This document shows positions 1 through 8,870 of a DNA stretch of 64,000 nt, piece by piece. A model generated the notes under the pieces. It did not search any database. It was given only the letters and a program-made list of their open reading frames with translations, and was not told the origin of the DNA. Position 1 is the stretch's first letter. Each line of letters opens with the position of its first letter. The position numbers and the translations under genes were made by a program. The stretch covers positions 248,001 to 312,000 of the forward strand of contig JAUXTT010000017.1 in assembly GCA_030684395.1 (NCBI GenBank). The letters run 5' to 3'. This DNA is from Bacteroidota bacterium (GTDB lineage: Bacteria > Bacteroidota > Bacteroidia > B-17B0 > Aurantibacillaceae).

Positions 1-70
1 TGGTCTAAAATTTGTACTTTAGCTACGAATCCCCACACAAAAGTAATGTTAATTTTAAATTAATTGAGCA

Positions 71-1303
71 ATGAAACGCAGTAGTGTATTTTTAATCGGG
101 GCGATTGTGTGTGCGGTAGTATTTTCTTCGTGTGATGCACTTAAGAAAATGCAAACTTCCGGGAGCGATGACGTATATCTTGATCCAAAAAAGGATCGTT
201 CAGCATTTTACAAAGCAGATGAACCAAAAGTTGCTGTAGTAGAGGAGAAAACAATGACCCCGGTTCCCGAAATGGATCCAAACAATCCGTATTACAAGGA
301 CCCAACTTATAGCCCTGATGATTATTATGATAATCAATATGCATCCCGTTTAAAACGTTTCCATAATCCTACTTATGGGTTGGGTTATTATGACAGTTAT
401 TACACCAATTCTTATTTCTACAACCAAAATCCTTATCAATATGGTGTAAGTATCTATAACGGATATAATTTTTGGGGACCCTCTTACAACAATTACATGT
501 ATGTACCTAACTACAATTGGGGCGGATGGTATGGCTACGGGTCTAATTTTGGATACAACAGTTATTGTGGAAGCGGATGGGGATGGAATTCTCCGTATTA
601 TGGATACAATAGTCCGTACTATAGCAATTGGTACAATCCTTATGGATATAACAACAATTATTACGGATATAACAGCTGGAACAATCCATACAACAACTAT
701 TACGGCAACAACTATGGATATAACAATGCTTATGATTATAACAGTAATGTTTATTATGGTCCGCGTGTATCTCACTCCGGCTCAAACTCTCGTCAGGTAA
801 TTAATCCGGGAATGGGTTTGGTTCAAAAAACCGCTTCTCCTAATACGAATTCGGAACCTAAAACCGCAGTAGCAGGACCAACAGACATCAAGCGTTTTGA
901 ACACATCACTGTTCCCAAAGAAACCTATACAAAAAATCCGCTTGGTGAATCTACTCCGAGAACACTTCATTCAAACGAAAATGTTATTGGCTCTCCGCAA
1001 CCAAAAACTGTTACTCCGGTAAAAGGTAAAGACGGGTCTCAACCTGTTAAAAGTGAAGGAAACCTTAACGGTGGTAATCAGCCTAAACCAAAAAAAGGAT
1101 CCTACAATAATCAGCCTATTTCTATTGACAACTCTAATTCAAGTCCCGGGAATAATGGAACATCTTCTCCTAAAAAGAATGATTGGTTTAAATCGGAACC
1201 AATAAAAAGTAACAGCGGTTCAGGCTCACCCGGTTATAGTTCACCAAAAAGTAATAGTAGTGGTGGGAGTTCAAAACCTTCAGGTGGTTTAAAACCGCGT
1301 TAA
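71..1303 (+). CDS. Tyr/Asn/Gly-rich lipoprotein
   Basis: The N-terminus is a lipoprotein signal (hydrophobic stretch, then FSSC with the lipidated Cys at residue 21). A short charged segment follows. Residues of about 75-235 form a low-complexity domain dominated by Tyr, Asn and Gly with recurring YGYN, NPYY and NNYY motifs. The C-terminal third is rich in Ser, Pro, Lys and Gly and looks unstructured. No catalytic domain is visible. Proteins of this type are common in Bacteroidota and usually go unnamed; this composition resembles surface-exposed, aggregation-prone or adhesive proteins, but that is inference. The OmpP1/FadL-like gene follows after 28 bases on the same strand, so the two are probably co-transcribed. 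Antisense ORFs in this region are composition shadows. Confidence 0.85.
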   Translation: MKRSSVFLIGAIVCAVVFSSCDALKKMQTSGSDDVYLDPKKDRSAFYKADEPKVAVVEEKTMTPVPEMDPNNPYYKDPTYSPDDYYDNQYASRLKRFHNPTYGLGYYDSYYTNSYFYNQNPYQYGVSIYNGYNFWGPSYNNYMYVPNYNWGGWYGYGSNFGYNSYCGSGWGWNSPYYGYNSPYYSNWYNPYGYNNNYYGYNSWNNPYNNYYGNNYGYNNAYDYNSNVYYGPRVSHSGSNSRQVINPGMGLVQKTASPNTNSEPKTAVAGPTDIKRFEHITVPKETYTKNPLGESTPRTLHSNENVIGSPQPKTVTPVKGKDGSQPVKSEGNLNGGNQPKPKKGSYNNQPISIDNSNSSPGNNGTSSPKKNDWFKSEPIKSNSGSGSPGYSSPKSNSSGGSSKPSGGLKPR

Positions 1304-1331
1304 TAATCGTATCACCTAATACAAAATTACA

Positions 1332-2846
1332 ATGAAACGATTATTTTCGATACTAGTGGTGGTTTGTTTTATCCCATTTAAATCACATTCTCAAAACGAT
1401 ATTGACATGTTGCGTTATTCGCAAACTACTTTTGGTGGCGATGCCCGCTTTTTAGCAATGGGAGGAAGTATGGGTGCTTTAGGTGCCAATTTATCTACCA
1501 TCAACTTTAATCCTGCCGGTATGGGATTATACCGAAAAGGTGAGTTTGCCCTTACTGCCGGCATGCGTTTTTCAAATGTAGAAGCCACGCATTACGGAAC
1601 ATCCACTAAAGATTTTAAAGCTAATGTTCCTTTAGGGCTTATTGGATTTGCTACTGCATGGGAAGAACCAAGTCCGTATCATGATGAGAAAAGTAAAAAA
1701 CGTTTTAAGGATTGGAGCCGCAGACATGCAATAGGTTTTACTTATAATAAAATTGCAAACTTTAATTATAACACAACTATTCAGGGCACTTCTAAAGACG
1801 AAACCATTATTGCGGATTTTCTTGGATCAGCGCAAACATTTCAACCGCAGAACCTTAGTCCTTTTTATGAAGGCCTTGCTTTTAATACTTATTTAATAGA
1901 TACTTTTCCGGGAACACTTACCGAGTATGGAACTTATTTTGACACGCACAAACCATACAATCAAAGCAAAACAATAAACACTACCGGCTCTTTAGGTGAA
2001 TATAGCTTAGCTTATAGCTATGCCATAGATAACAAAACATACTTTGGCGCCGCTATAGGAATTCCGAGTGGCAAATGGAATTACTCCAGTCAATATAGCG
2101 AAGATGATAATAAAGCAGGGCGGGTTGACTCAACTGACAATATTGCATCTTTTAACTCCCTTCTGTATAATGAAACAATTCAAACCAGAGCTATTGGTAT
2201 AAACTTAAAACTAGGAATTATTTCACGTATATCGGAGAACTTTCGTTTAGGAGCTTATTTTCATTCACCAACCAATTATGCTATGCGTGATAATTATGAA
2301 AGTTCCTTAGACGTAAAATACGATACGCTCTTTTCTTATTACAATATAGCGCTGAGCGACACGTCGGGGCCCGGAAGTTATAAGTATAAGATTAGTTCCC
2401 CAATGCGTGTTGGAGCGAGCATTGCCTATTTATATGAAAAATTACTTTCATTTAATATTGATGCGGAGTACCTCAATTACCAACAAGGAAATATTCGCGC
2501 GAATGATTTTTCTTTTGCTGATGTGAACAATGCTATCAGACAAAAATATTCTTCAACCTTCAATTTCAGAGCAGGAGTAGAATTAAACACTTCGCCAATT
2601 GTTTTACGTTTGGGCTACGCCAGCTACGGAAGTCCATTCGGAAATATGCTTAGCGGTAAAAATGTTAGAACCAGTTATTGCGGTGGAATCGGTTTTCGAA
2701 AAAATGAAAAAACATTTTTTGACATCGCTTTGGTTTTCGACAGACTTGCTGAAGAATATTATATATACGGCCCGAAATATGTAAGTCCCACTCAACTTAA
2801 ATACAAAACAACCAATATTGTTTTCACCTACGGTGTGAAGTTTTAA
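1332..2846 (+). CDS. OmpP1/FadL-like outer-membrane beta-barrel protein
   Basis: A 504-residue protein with a signal peptide ending near SHSQ. It has the characteristic start of the Bacteroidota OmpP1/FadL-related family: ARFLAMGGSMGALG followed by NFNPAGMGLY, the N-terminal hatch-like region. The remainder is alternating amphipathic strands ending in an aromatic-terminated strand (TYGVKF), as expected for an outer-membrane barrel. Family members transport hydrophobic compounds, but many Bacteroidota homologues have no known substrate, and none can be inferred here. It lies between the Tyr/Asn-rich lipoprotein and two membrane-associated proteins, all on the plus strand. Confidence 0.8.
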   Translation: MKRLFSILVVVCFIPFKSHSQNDIDMLRYSQTTFGGDARFLAMGGSMGALGANLSTINFNPAGMGLYRKGEFALTAGMRFSNVEATHYGTSTKDFKANVPLGLIGFATAWEEPSPYHDEKSKKRFKDWSRRHAIGFTYNKIANFNYNTTIQGTSKDETIIADFLGSAQTFQPQNLSPFYEGLAFNTYLIDTFPGTLTEYGTYFDTHKPYNQSKTINTTGSLGEYSLAYSYAIDNKTYFGAAIGIPSGKWNYSSQYSEDDNKAGRVDSTDNIASFNSLLYNETIQTRAIGINLKLGIISRISENFRLGAYFHSPTNYAMRDNYESSLDVKYDTLFSYYNIALSDTSGPGSYKYKISSPMRVGASIAYLYEKLLSFNIDAEYLNYQQGNIRANDFSFADVNNAIRQKYSSTFNFRAGVELNTSPIVLRLGYASYGSPFGNMLSGKNVRTSYCGGIGFRKNEKTFFDIALVFDRLAEEYYIYGPKYVSPTQLKYKTTNIVFTYGVKF

Positions 2847-2881
2847 TTTGTTTGCATCTACTAATTATTAACCTGATAGAA

Positions 2882-3499
2882 ATGAAAAAAACAGTAGCCT
2901 TATTTTTACTAATTAGTAGTCTTGGTTTTTCACAAACTAAAGAAATTGCCTTTAAAAGTCATAGTGGTAATTCAGCTAATTATGCATTCACGCTTAGAAA
3001 CAACTTATTTGACATGCATTGTTCTAACTTTGGACAAGCGCCTGACAGGTTTGTTAAAACAGCAAAGTTAGACAGTGTAATCTTTGTTTCTGATACGGAA
3101 GCTATACTGGTTACCAGCTCTACCTGCCGTGAAACAGATGATAATAGAATTACTGTTTGGAAAGAAGGAAGAGAACAGGCAAATAATCACCCTCTATTTT
3201 CAAAACAACATTCTTTAGATAGCATCAAAAAAGTAATTAAACAATACTATTACTTCAAGAATCCAATAGACAGCGTAAAATTTGTTGGCTATGACAATTT
3301 TAAAACATCTTCTTCGGGATCATCCTCTTCTGAAAGTTATAAAAAAGAAAATGCCTTTCCTGTTGCAGGTTCTAATGATCAGGAGCCACCACATTCTAAT
3401 TATCCTATTATTTTAATCAGCATTCTTGCACTCCTCTCTATTACTGTTGGATTATTCAGTTGGAAAATTCATCAATTGCGGTCAAAGGGAGAACTATAA
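2882..3499 (+). CDS. Secreted/membrane-anchored hypothetical protein
   Basis: The ORF track begins at a TTG (2852), but the ATG at 2882 gives a proper signal peptide (MKKTVALFLLISSLGFSQ), so I use that start (205 residues). The mature part (about 150 residues) has two or three cysteines and a Ser-rich linker. It is followed by one transmembrane helix near the C-terminus (YPIILISILALLSITVGLFS) and a short basic tail. The topology is therefore periplasmic domain plus inner-membrane anchor. I do not recognise the family. The next gene starts 3 bases after the stop, so the two are likely an operon and may work together. Confidence 0.7.
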   Translation: MKKTVALFLLISSLGFSQTKEIAFKSHSGNSANYAFTLRNNLFDMHCSNFGQAPDRFVKTAKLDSVIFVSDTEAILVTSSTCRETDDNRITVWKEGREQANNHPLFSKQHSLDSIKKVIKQYYYFKNPIDSVKFVGYDNFKTSSSGSSSSESYKKENAFPVAGSNDQEPPHSNYPIILISILALLSITVGLFSWKIHQLRSKGEL

Positions 3500-3502
3500 G
3501 CC

Positions 3503-4726
3503 ATGAAGAAAGCAGTTGATTTTTTATACTCTTTCGTTTATACTTTTTCTCTTCTATTTGTTTTATTCGTTCCATTCCCCTATTACCTCTTTCCATTTCA
3601 GGAACAAGTGAATGCATTTTTATTTACAAAGCCTCTAATTGCATTAAGTCCTCATTTATTTCACATCCGCTATTCAAGCAATATCATCAGTTCCGATTCT
3701 ACACTGATGTACACATTGGTGATTGTTCTATTTACGACTGCATTGATAACAGCAACATTTCTTCTCCGACTTTCTGAAACAAAAAAACTAAAGCTCTACA
3801 CTTTAATCCGAACCTTACTTATCTATTTTCTCGCAATGCAACTTTTGAAATATGGTTTTGACAAGTTGTTTAAGACGCAATTCTATTTACCTGAACCAAA
3901 CACGCTTTATACACCTTTTGGGATGCTTGACAAAGATATTTTGTACTGGAGTACAGTTGGCGTGTCTCACGGTTATAATGTATTTAGCGGTTTATTAGAA
4001 ATAATTGCAGGCTTACTCATCTTATTCAGGAGAACCAGGATTTTAGGTTTAATGTTCGCTATTGCAATCCTGCTTCACATTTGCGCTTTGAATTTCAGTT
4101 TCGATATTTCGGTCAAACTATTTTCCCTTTTCCTTTTATTTATTTCCACTGTACTTCTTTCTCCCTATATAAAAAGCATCCACACTTTTTTTATTCATAA
4201 AAAATTTGCAGGTGTTGTAGTAGAAGATAATCAAAGTTTATTTGCAAAATCAAAATCTGTGAAAACAGGGATTAAATTTTTTATTATTGGATTGATCGTT
4301 ATGGAAGCTCTTTACCCTGCAATCACTTCAGGGAATTTTAATGATGATAAAACTCCAAGACCCTTTATGCATGGTGCTTACGAGGTGAAAGAGGTATTAA
4401 TGAACGACTCCCTAATCCGTCCAGTTGATTTTCCTATCAAAAAGATTTTTATTCACCGCAACAATTATATCATCTTTCAAAACCAAAGAGATGAAATGCA
4501 GGACTACAAGTTGGAAGTTGATCAACTAAAAAGCAAACTGGTATTAACTGATTATTCTCTGAAACAAATAGATCTGACTTACTCCTACTCTGCTAAAGAC
4601 AGTATGCTTGTTTTCGACTATTATGAAAAAAAAATTAAGTTTAACGTAAGGGCCAAAACATTGAACTGGAAAAAACTACCTGCTTTAAAAAGAGGTTTTC
4701 ATTTTAGAAGTGATAGCGGGAATTAA
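3503..4726 (+). CDS. DoxX-like multi-pass membrane protein
   Basis: A 407-residue protein with about six to eight hydrophobic helices in its first two thirds. A central segment (YGFDKLFKTQF, then a helix pair with GLLEIIAGLLILF) resembles the four-helix DoxX/terminal-quinol-oxidase-subunit-like fold. After a last helix near residue 260, about 130 residues of charged, probably soluble sequence follow (ending LKRGFHFRSD). DoxX-like proteins are poorly characterised and linked to redox or small-molecule metabolism; the specific role here is unknown. It is tightly coupled to the upstream anchored protein (3-base gap) and convergent with mtgA, with a 15-base gap and no clear hairpin between them. 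Confidence 0.6.
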   Translation: MKKAVDFLYSFVYTFSLLFVLFVPFPYYLFPFQEQVNAFLFTKPLIALSPHLFHIRYSSNIISSDSTLMYTLVIVLFTTALITATFLLRLSETKKLKLYTLIRTLLIYFLAMQLLKYGFDKLFKTQFYLPEPNTLYTPFGMLDKDILYWSTVGVSHGYNVFSGLLEIIAGLLILFRRTRILGLMFAIAILLHICALNFSFDISVKLFSLFLLFISTVLLSPYIKSIHTFFIHKKFAGVVVEDNQSLFAKSKSVKTGIKFFIIGLIVMEALYPAITSGNFNDDKTPRPFMHGAYEVKEVLMNDSLIRPVDFPIKKIFIHRNNYIIFQNQRDEMQDYKLEVDQLKSKLVLTDYSLKQIDLTYSYSAKDSMLVFDYYEKKIKFNVRAKTLNWKKLPALKRGFHFRSDSGN

Positions 4727-4741
4727 GAATAGTTGAAAAGG

Positions 4742-5506
4742 CTAGTGACTTTTCTTTTTCTTTGCAGGTTCTTTCCCGCCTGAAGTACGGGCAGGTTTCT
4801 CTTCTGTATCTTCTTCATACTTGTCGTAATCCAGTTTTCCACCCCAAAAACGCATTTGCTGCAATGCCCATGCTTTCCGTTTAGTAACATATCCACCTTT
4901 TATGTTTTTACCGTATACCCTCGGATTAGGCAGTAAAACAGCTAATGTAGCGGCTTCTTCTTTTGTGAGCTTACTTGCTTTTTTATGAAAATAGTGTTGT
5001 GCTGCTGCTTCTGCTCCGTAGATACCATCTCCAAACTCAATTACGTTTAGATATGTTTCCATAATGCGTTCCTTACTCCAAATGGTTTCTATCAGTAAAG
5101 TAAAGTATGCTTCAAAAGCTTTTCGCACATAATTTCTGGCATCCCACAAAAACACATTTTTTGCTGTTTGTTGGCTGATAGTGCTTCCACCGCGCATTTT
5201 TTTACCCTTTTCGTTGTTCATCATAGCCTTTTTCAAAGCTTTGAAATCAAACCCGTAATGGAGCAAATAATTTTGATCTTCACAACAAACCACTGCCAAT
5301 TGAAGATGCGGGCTTATTTCTTCCAATGGAACCCAATCCTTCTTCAGTTTCATTTCCTGTCCGTTCCATTTTTGCTGAATACAACGTTTCAACATAAAAG
5401 GCGTTACCGGTATTGGAACCCATCTGAATACAATGGTGGAAACAATGGATATGATCAAAAACCACATTACCGATTTCCACAGTATTCTCCAAATCTTTCG
5501 TAACAT
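4742..5506 (-). CDS. mtgA: Monofunctional biosynthetic peptidoglycan transglycosylase
   Basis: A 254-residue GT51-family enzyme that polymerises lipid II into glycan strands at the outer face of the inner membrane. It has an N-terminal membrane anchor (VMWFLIISIVSTIVFRWV). Clear GT51 motifs follow: CCEDQNYLLHYGFD (catalytic Glu region), RGGSTISQQTAKNVFLW, ETYLNVIEFGDGIYGAEAAA and LAVLLPNPRVY. No transpeptidase domain follows, so it is the monofunctional form at normal length. The C-terminal tail is Lys/Glu-rich and contains KPARTSGGKEP, encoded by a palindrome (4775-4795) that recurs between two genes near 48.6 kb. A TAATTTTG box lies four bases before the start codon. Confidence 0.95.
   Translation of the reverse strand: MLRKIWRILWKSVMWFLIISIVSTIVFRWVPIPVTPFMLKRCIQQKWNGQEMKLKKDWVPLEEISPHLQLAVVCCEDQNYLLHYGFDFKALKKAMMNNEKGKKMRGGSTISQQTAKNVFLWDARNYVRKAFEAYFTLLIETIWSKERIMETYLNVIEFGDGIYGAEAAAQHYFHKKASKLTKEEAATLAVLLPNPRVYGKNIKGGYVTKRKAWALQQMRFWGGKLDYDKYEEDTEEKPARTSGGKEPAKKKKSH
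4775..4795. repeat. REP-like palindrome inside the 3' end of mtgA
   Basis: A 21-base palindromic sequence, whose reverse complement begins CCTGCCCG and ends TCAGGCGGG, closely matching the intergenic copy at 48622-48641. It encodes PARTSGG in the C-terminal tail of MtgA, outside the catalytic domain. Confidence 0.5.
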
Positions 5507-5510
5507 GCCC

Positions 5511-5518
5511 CAAAATTA
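5511..5518 (-). promoter_or_regulatory. -7 box (TAATTTTG) just before mtgA
   Basis: A perfect match to the Bacteroidota -7 consensus TAnnTTTG on the minus strand, ending four bases before the mtgA ATG. I see no TTG at 17-23 bases upstream. If used, transcription would begin at or near the start codon. Confidence 0.35.
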
Positions 5519-5520
5519 AG

Positions 5521-5528
5521 TATTTTTG
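5521..5528 (+). promoter_or_regulatory. -7 box (TATTTTTG) for thioredoxin-like gene
   Basis: A perfect TAnnTTTG match on the plus strand, 48 bases before the ATG at 5577, in the space between divergent mtgA and the thioredoxin-like gene. The -33 element is imperfect (TTTCG about 20 bases upstream). Confidence 0.4.
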
Positions 5529-5576
5529 CAAGCGTATTCTTTATTGAAAGAATCAGTAATTAACATTAAGTTTTTA

Positions 5577-6074
5577 ATGAATAGCGGAAAAAGAGTAGTT
5601 TTATTTTTAATTACAGTGGCAGTGGGCCTGGCAGGGTTGTTCCTTTACAAAAAATACAATGTTGCTCCTGATCTGCCTATCATGAAAATGGATTTGTATG
5701 ATGAAACGGGACAAAAAACAAATCTTCAATCAAAAAAAGGAAAACCAATGATTGTTTCCTATTACGCATCCTGGTGCGGAGATTGTAGAAAAGAGATGAA
5801 AGAATTAAACACCATCAAAGATACTGCCCTTGCAGGAGTTGAAATTATTTGCATTACAGATGAATCAAGCGAAGAACTCATTTCATTTAAAAATAAGCAT
5901 GCTTATTCTTATACCTATTATCGTATCAACAAACGTTTTTCTGAAATTGAGATTTACTCTATTCCTGTAACTTACTTTATTAATTCTAAGGGGGAAATGG
6001 TTTACAATAAAGTTGGCGCCATTCGCTGGAAGGACCTCTCTTTTGTTCAGTATGCAAAAAAACAATTGCAGTAA
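5577..6074 (+). CDS. Membrane-anchored thioredoxin-fold (TlpA-like) protein
   Basis: I chose the ATG at 5577 because the track start is a TTG placed inside the probable promoter; the product is then 165 residues. An N-terminal anchor (RVVLFLITVAVGLAGLFLY) is followed by a thioredoxin fold with the active-site segment YYASWCGDCRKEMKEL (CxxC = CGDC) and the cis-proline region IPVTYFINSKGEMV. It should face the periplasm and reduce or isomerise disulfides, or deliver electrons, as TlpA/ResA-type proteins do. The substrate is unknown. It is divergent from mtgA. The window encodes several Cys-rich secreted proteins, but a link to them is speculation. Confidence 0.85.
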   Translation: MNSGKRVVLFLITVAVGLAGLFLYKKYNVAPDLPIMKMDLYDETGQKTNLQSKKGKPMIVSYYASWCGDCRKEMKELNTIKDTALAGVEIICITDESSEELISFKNKHAYSYTYYRINKRFSEIEIYSIPVTYFINSKGEMVYNKVGAIRWKDLSFVQYAKKQLQ

Positions 6075-6136
6075 ACTTAGTGACTTAAGTTTAACCATTC
6101 ACCTCCTCTATTTTTCCGTTTGCCTATAACCTTATA

Positions 6137-6164
6137 TTGCATTCATTCAAATACAATACCTTTG
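6137..6164 (+). promoter_or_regulatory. Bacteroidota promoter for the MFS gene
   Basis: TTG (6137-6139), a 17-base spacer, then TACCTTTG (6157-6164): both parts match the TTG-N17-23-TAnnTTTG consensus. The MFS start codon is 14 bases downstream, so the leader would be about 8 bases. Confidence 0.6.
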
Positions 6165-6178
6165 GGCTTTGATACAAA

Positions 6179-7471
6179 ATGACCAAAGTAGCATCTCTCA
6201 ATAAAAAACCAACCTTTACCAAATATCAGGTATTCGTTATTGCTATACTTGCTATTCTTCAATTTACAGTAGTATTGGATTTCATGGTACTATCACCTTT
6301 AAGTGATATGCTTATCAAAAAATTAAGTATTACCTCAGCGCAATTTACATTGGTGGTTTCTGCTTATGGAATCAGTGCCGGAATCTCGGGACTACTCGCA
6401 GCTGGTTTTGCGGATAAATTTGATCGAAAAAAATTACTGCTTTTCTTTTATGCAGGTTTTATTTTAGGAACCTTGTTTTGTGGAGTAGCGCCCGACTATA
6501 ATTCACTAATGGCTGCTCGTATTGTTACGGGCGTTTTTGGAGGAGTACTTTCTTCCATATCCTTTGCCATTATTACCGACCTTTTTGAAATGCAGGTACG
6601 TGGTCGTGTAATGGGTTTTGTACAAATGGCTTTTGCGGTGAGCCAGGTACTGGGAATTCCTGCGGGTTTATACCTTGCTAATAAATTCGGATGGCATATT
6701 CCATTTTTAATGATCGTTGCTTTTAGTGTAATCGTTTTTACAATAATACTCGTAAAACTAAAACCCGTTGCAGAGCACCTCAAATTAAAAGGTCAATCGA
6801 ACCCGGTAAAACATTTAGTAAAAACAATTTCGAACAAACGATATATTACCGGCTTTTTAGGGACTGTGTTATTGGCAACAGGTGGTTTTATGTTAATGCC
6901 TCTTGGTGCAGCTTTCAGCATAAATAATTTAAAGATCACTAACGAACAATTGCCAGTTGTTTATCTGATCACGGGAATATTTTCGATGATCTTCGGTCCC
7001 ATCATTGGGAAACTGAGTGACTCAATTGGTAAGTTCAGAATGTTTGCAATAGGCTCAATACTTACTATGGTGATGGTTTTTGTTTACACCAATTTAGCCG
7101 CAACCCCATTATGGATGGTAATCATTTTAAATGTGTTACTATTTGTAGGTGTTACCTCACGCATGATTTCAGCCTCTGCACTAATGTCGGGAGTTCCGGC
7201 ACCTCAAGACAGGGGTTCTTTTATGGGAATCAATTCTTCCATTCAGTATTTATCAGGAGGTATGGCTTCTTTTATTGCAGGTTCACTAACCTTTCAAAAC
7301 AAAGAGGGTGTTTTTCAGCATTACGAACGAATAGGTTATGTAGTAATTGCAAGTATGGTCGTTTGTGCGATTATGATGTGGTTCATTAACCGAATGGTAA
7401 ATCGTAGCGGACTTGAAAATCCTCAAAAAGCTTTTGTAAAAGAAGTTAATAAGAAAGAATTGGCGGAGTAG
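6179..7471 (+). CDS. MFS transporter (DHA1/AraJ-like efflux)
   Basis: A 430-residue protein with twelve predicted transmembrane helices in two bundles. The loop after helix 2 has the MFS motif A (ADKFDRKKLLLF), and helices 4-5 carry the Gly/Pro-rich sequence typical of proton-coupled antiporters (VMGFVQMAFAVSQVLGIPAG). It belongs to the drug/sugar efflux DHA1 branch; the substrate cannot be read from sequence. It is transcribed alone from its own promoter and is convergent with the DUF3494 gene (42-base gap). Confidence 0.85.
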   Translation: MTKVASLNKKPTFTKYQVFVIAILAILQFTVVLDFMVLSPLSDMLIKKLSITSAQFTLVVSAYGISAGISGLLAAGFADKFDRKKLLLFFYAGFILGTLFCGVAPDYNSLMAARIVTGVFGGVLSSISFAIITDLFEMQVRGRVMGFVQMAFAVSQVLGIPAGLYLANKFGWHIPFLMIVAFSVIVFTIILVKLKPVAEHLKLKGQSNPVKHLVKTISNKRYITGFLGTVLLATGGFMLMPLGAAFSINNLKITNEQLPVVYLITGIFSMIFGPIIGKLSDSIGKFRMFAIGSILTMVMVFVYTNLAATPLWMVIILNVLLFVGVTSRMISASALMSGVPAPQDRGSFMGINSSIQYLSGGMASFIAGSLTFQNKEGVFQHYERIGYVVIASMVVCAIMMWFINRMVNRSGLENPQKAFVKEVNKKELAE

Positions 7472-7513
7472 TTGCAACTTATTTCACTTCTTATCTGTAG
7501 GTTTCAATTCGTC

Positions 7514-8779
7514 CTATTGATTTCTAATAACTACTGTTTTAGTAATATCTCCTGACACTAAGTGGAGGTGAAGAAAATAAATGCCCTCGTTTTTTTCAGA
7601 TAAATTAATTTCTTGCTGATACTTTACCGAACGATAAACCTCTTCACCAAACGAATTAAATACCGACAAAGAAACAAACTCGTTTTGATCTCCTTTAAAT
7701 AACAGATTAATTTCGCCAGTTGAGGGATTAGGATAAAACGTTAACTCTTCCTGATTTTTTCCACAGCTTTCAAAGGTCACAATGTGTTTATAGCTGTACA
7801 TTCCATCGAAGTCGGTTTGTTTTAGTCTGTAATAGGAAACCTCATCAAAAGGCTCTTCATCACTAAAAGAGTAACTTTTCATCGTATTTGAATTACCGGC
7901 AGCATCAATTGTCCCAATGTTTTCCCATCTCACTGCATCCAAACTCCTTTCAATAGTAAAAAAGTTGTTATTGGTTTCTGTTACTGTAGTCCATTTCAGA
8001 ACAGCTATTTGATTTTCACATGCCGCAGTAAATGATAACAACTCCACAGGTAAAGTAGAGCCTCCGCAACACCCTAATACAAGATTATTACTCAATAAAA
8101 TCGCTCCTGCCCTTGAAAGTCCCCTGCCATCAAGAGTTGAGCTGTCCAATAAACTAATGGCTCCATTAGCAAGTATTGTCCCGCCGAAAACAGAATGATC
8201 GCCTAAACTAAATAAACCATTAATTTGCCAATATACATTGCCCCGGGAAGCTGAATTGATAAAAACTATGTTTGCGAAAGCACCCGTTGTAAGTGCCCCA
8301 TCTATTTTAAAAACAAATAAAGCGGCGGAATTTCCTAAACCATCGAGAATCAAAGTGTTGTTTAATGTTGAAGCCGTTCCGATACAATAAACATTTGGGG
8401 TAAGAGTTTGATTATTGCCCAATACATTTCCGATAACTGAATCACAAATTACTGTCGTTATAAAGTTGTAAGCGGCCTCTACATCCACTGCGGCTTGCGC
8501 AGTAGCCGCATCTGAAACGCTCACTTGCCCGATTACAATTCCCGGAGGAAATCCAGTTATCGCGCCTGCATCAGTACCCATATCGCCTGCTATATTTGTT
8601 GTGCCCACATTATCAATAGCACCAATCGAGGTAAACAGAGCAAATGTAGAAGTTGTGCCTAATGGAGGTGCTTGTGCCAGACAAACCGTTTGAAGCAGTA
8701 ATAACAGTATAATGATTTTACCAATTAGCGAAAACTCACTATTTGTTTCAGCCGGATGTATCTTACCACTACTTCTCAT
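7514..8779 (-). CDS. DUF3494 ice-binding-like protein with T9SS type A tail
   Basis: A 421-residue protein with a signal peptide ending near CLAQ, preceded by an unusually long polar n-region of about 18 residues. Residues of about 40-235 match the DUF3494 ice-binding-like fold: a start containing STFALFTSIGAIDN and GDMGTDAGAITGFP, then beta-solenoid-type repeats (TLNNTLILDGLGNSAALFVF, NIVFINSASRGNVYWQING). A fibronectin-like segment follows (LPVELLSFTA, YYRLKQTDFDG). The last 75 residues are a T9SS type A sorting domain (FYPNPSTGEINL to GIYFLHLHL). It is thus predicted to be exported by T9SS and held on the surface or released. DUF3494 proteins bind ice in cold-adapted microbes, but the family is also found in non-psychrophiles as a possible adhesin. 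Confidence 0.85.
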   Translation of the reverse strand: MRSSGKIHPAETNSEFSLIGKIIILLLLLQTVCLAQAPPLGTTSTFALFTSIGAIDNVGTTNIAGDMGTDAGAITGFPPGIVIGQVSVSDAATAQAAVDVEAAYNFITTVICDSVIGNVLGNNQTLTPNVYCIGTASTLNNTLILDGLGNSAALFVFKIDGALTTGAFANIVFINSASRGNVYWQINGLFSLGDHSVFGGTILANGAISLLDSSTLDGRGLSRAGAILLSNNLVLGCCGGSTLPVELLSFTAACENQIAVLKWTTVTETNNNFFTIERSLDAVRWENIGTIDAAGNSNTMKSYSFSDEEPFDEVSYYRLKQTDFDGMYSYKHIVTFESCGKNQEELTFYPNPSTGEINLLFKGDQNEFVSLSVFNSFGEEVYRSVKYQQEINLSEKNEGIYFLHLHLVSGDITKTVVIRNQ

Positions 8780-8870
8780 TTCACAAAGATGCGCATCCTT
8801 AACCCGGGGGAGTTACACAACTTTATTAGAGACTTACATCATTCACACTTCTATCTTGTGCAAAATAATT

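Noticed and set aside
141-970. Antisense and alternative-frame ORFs over the Tyr/Asn-rich lipoprotein (141-344 -, 350-775 -, 501-800 +, 543-785 -, 782-970 -)
   Set aside because: They are by-products of the repetitive codons; their hydrophobic or low-complexity translations mirror TAT/AAT codons and have no independent signals.
5526-5576. 17-codon TTG extension of the thioredoxin-like gene
   Set aside because: It overlaps a perfect -7 promoter box and adds no signal sequence; the ATG at 5577 gives a normal anchor.
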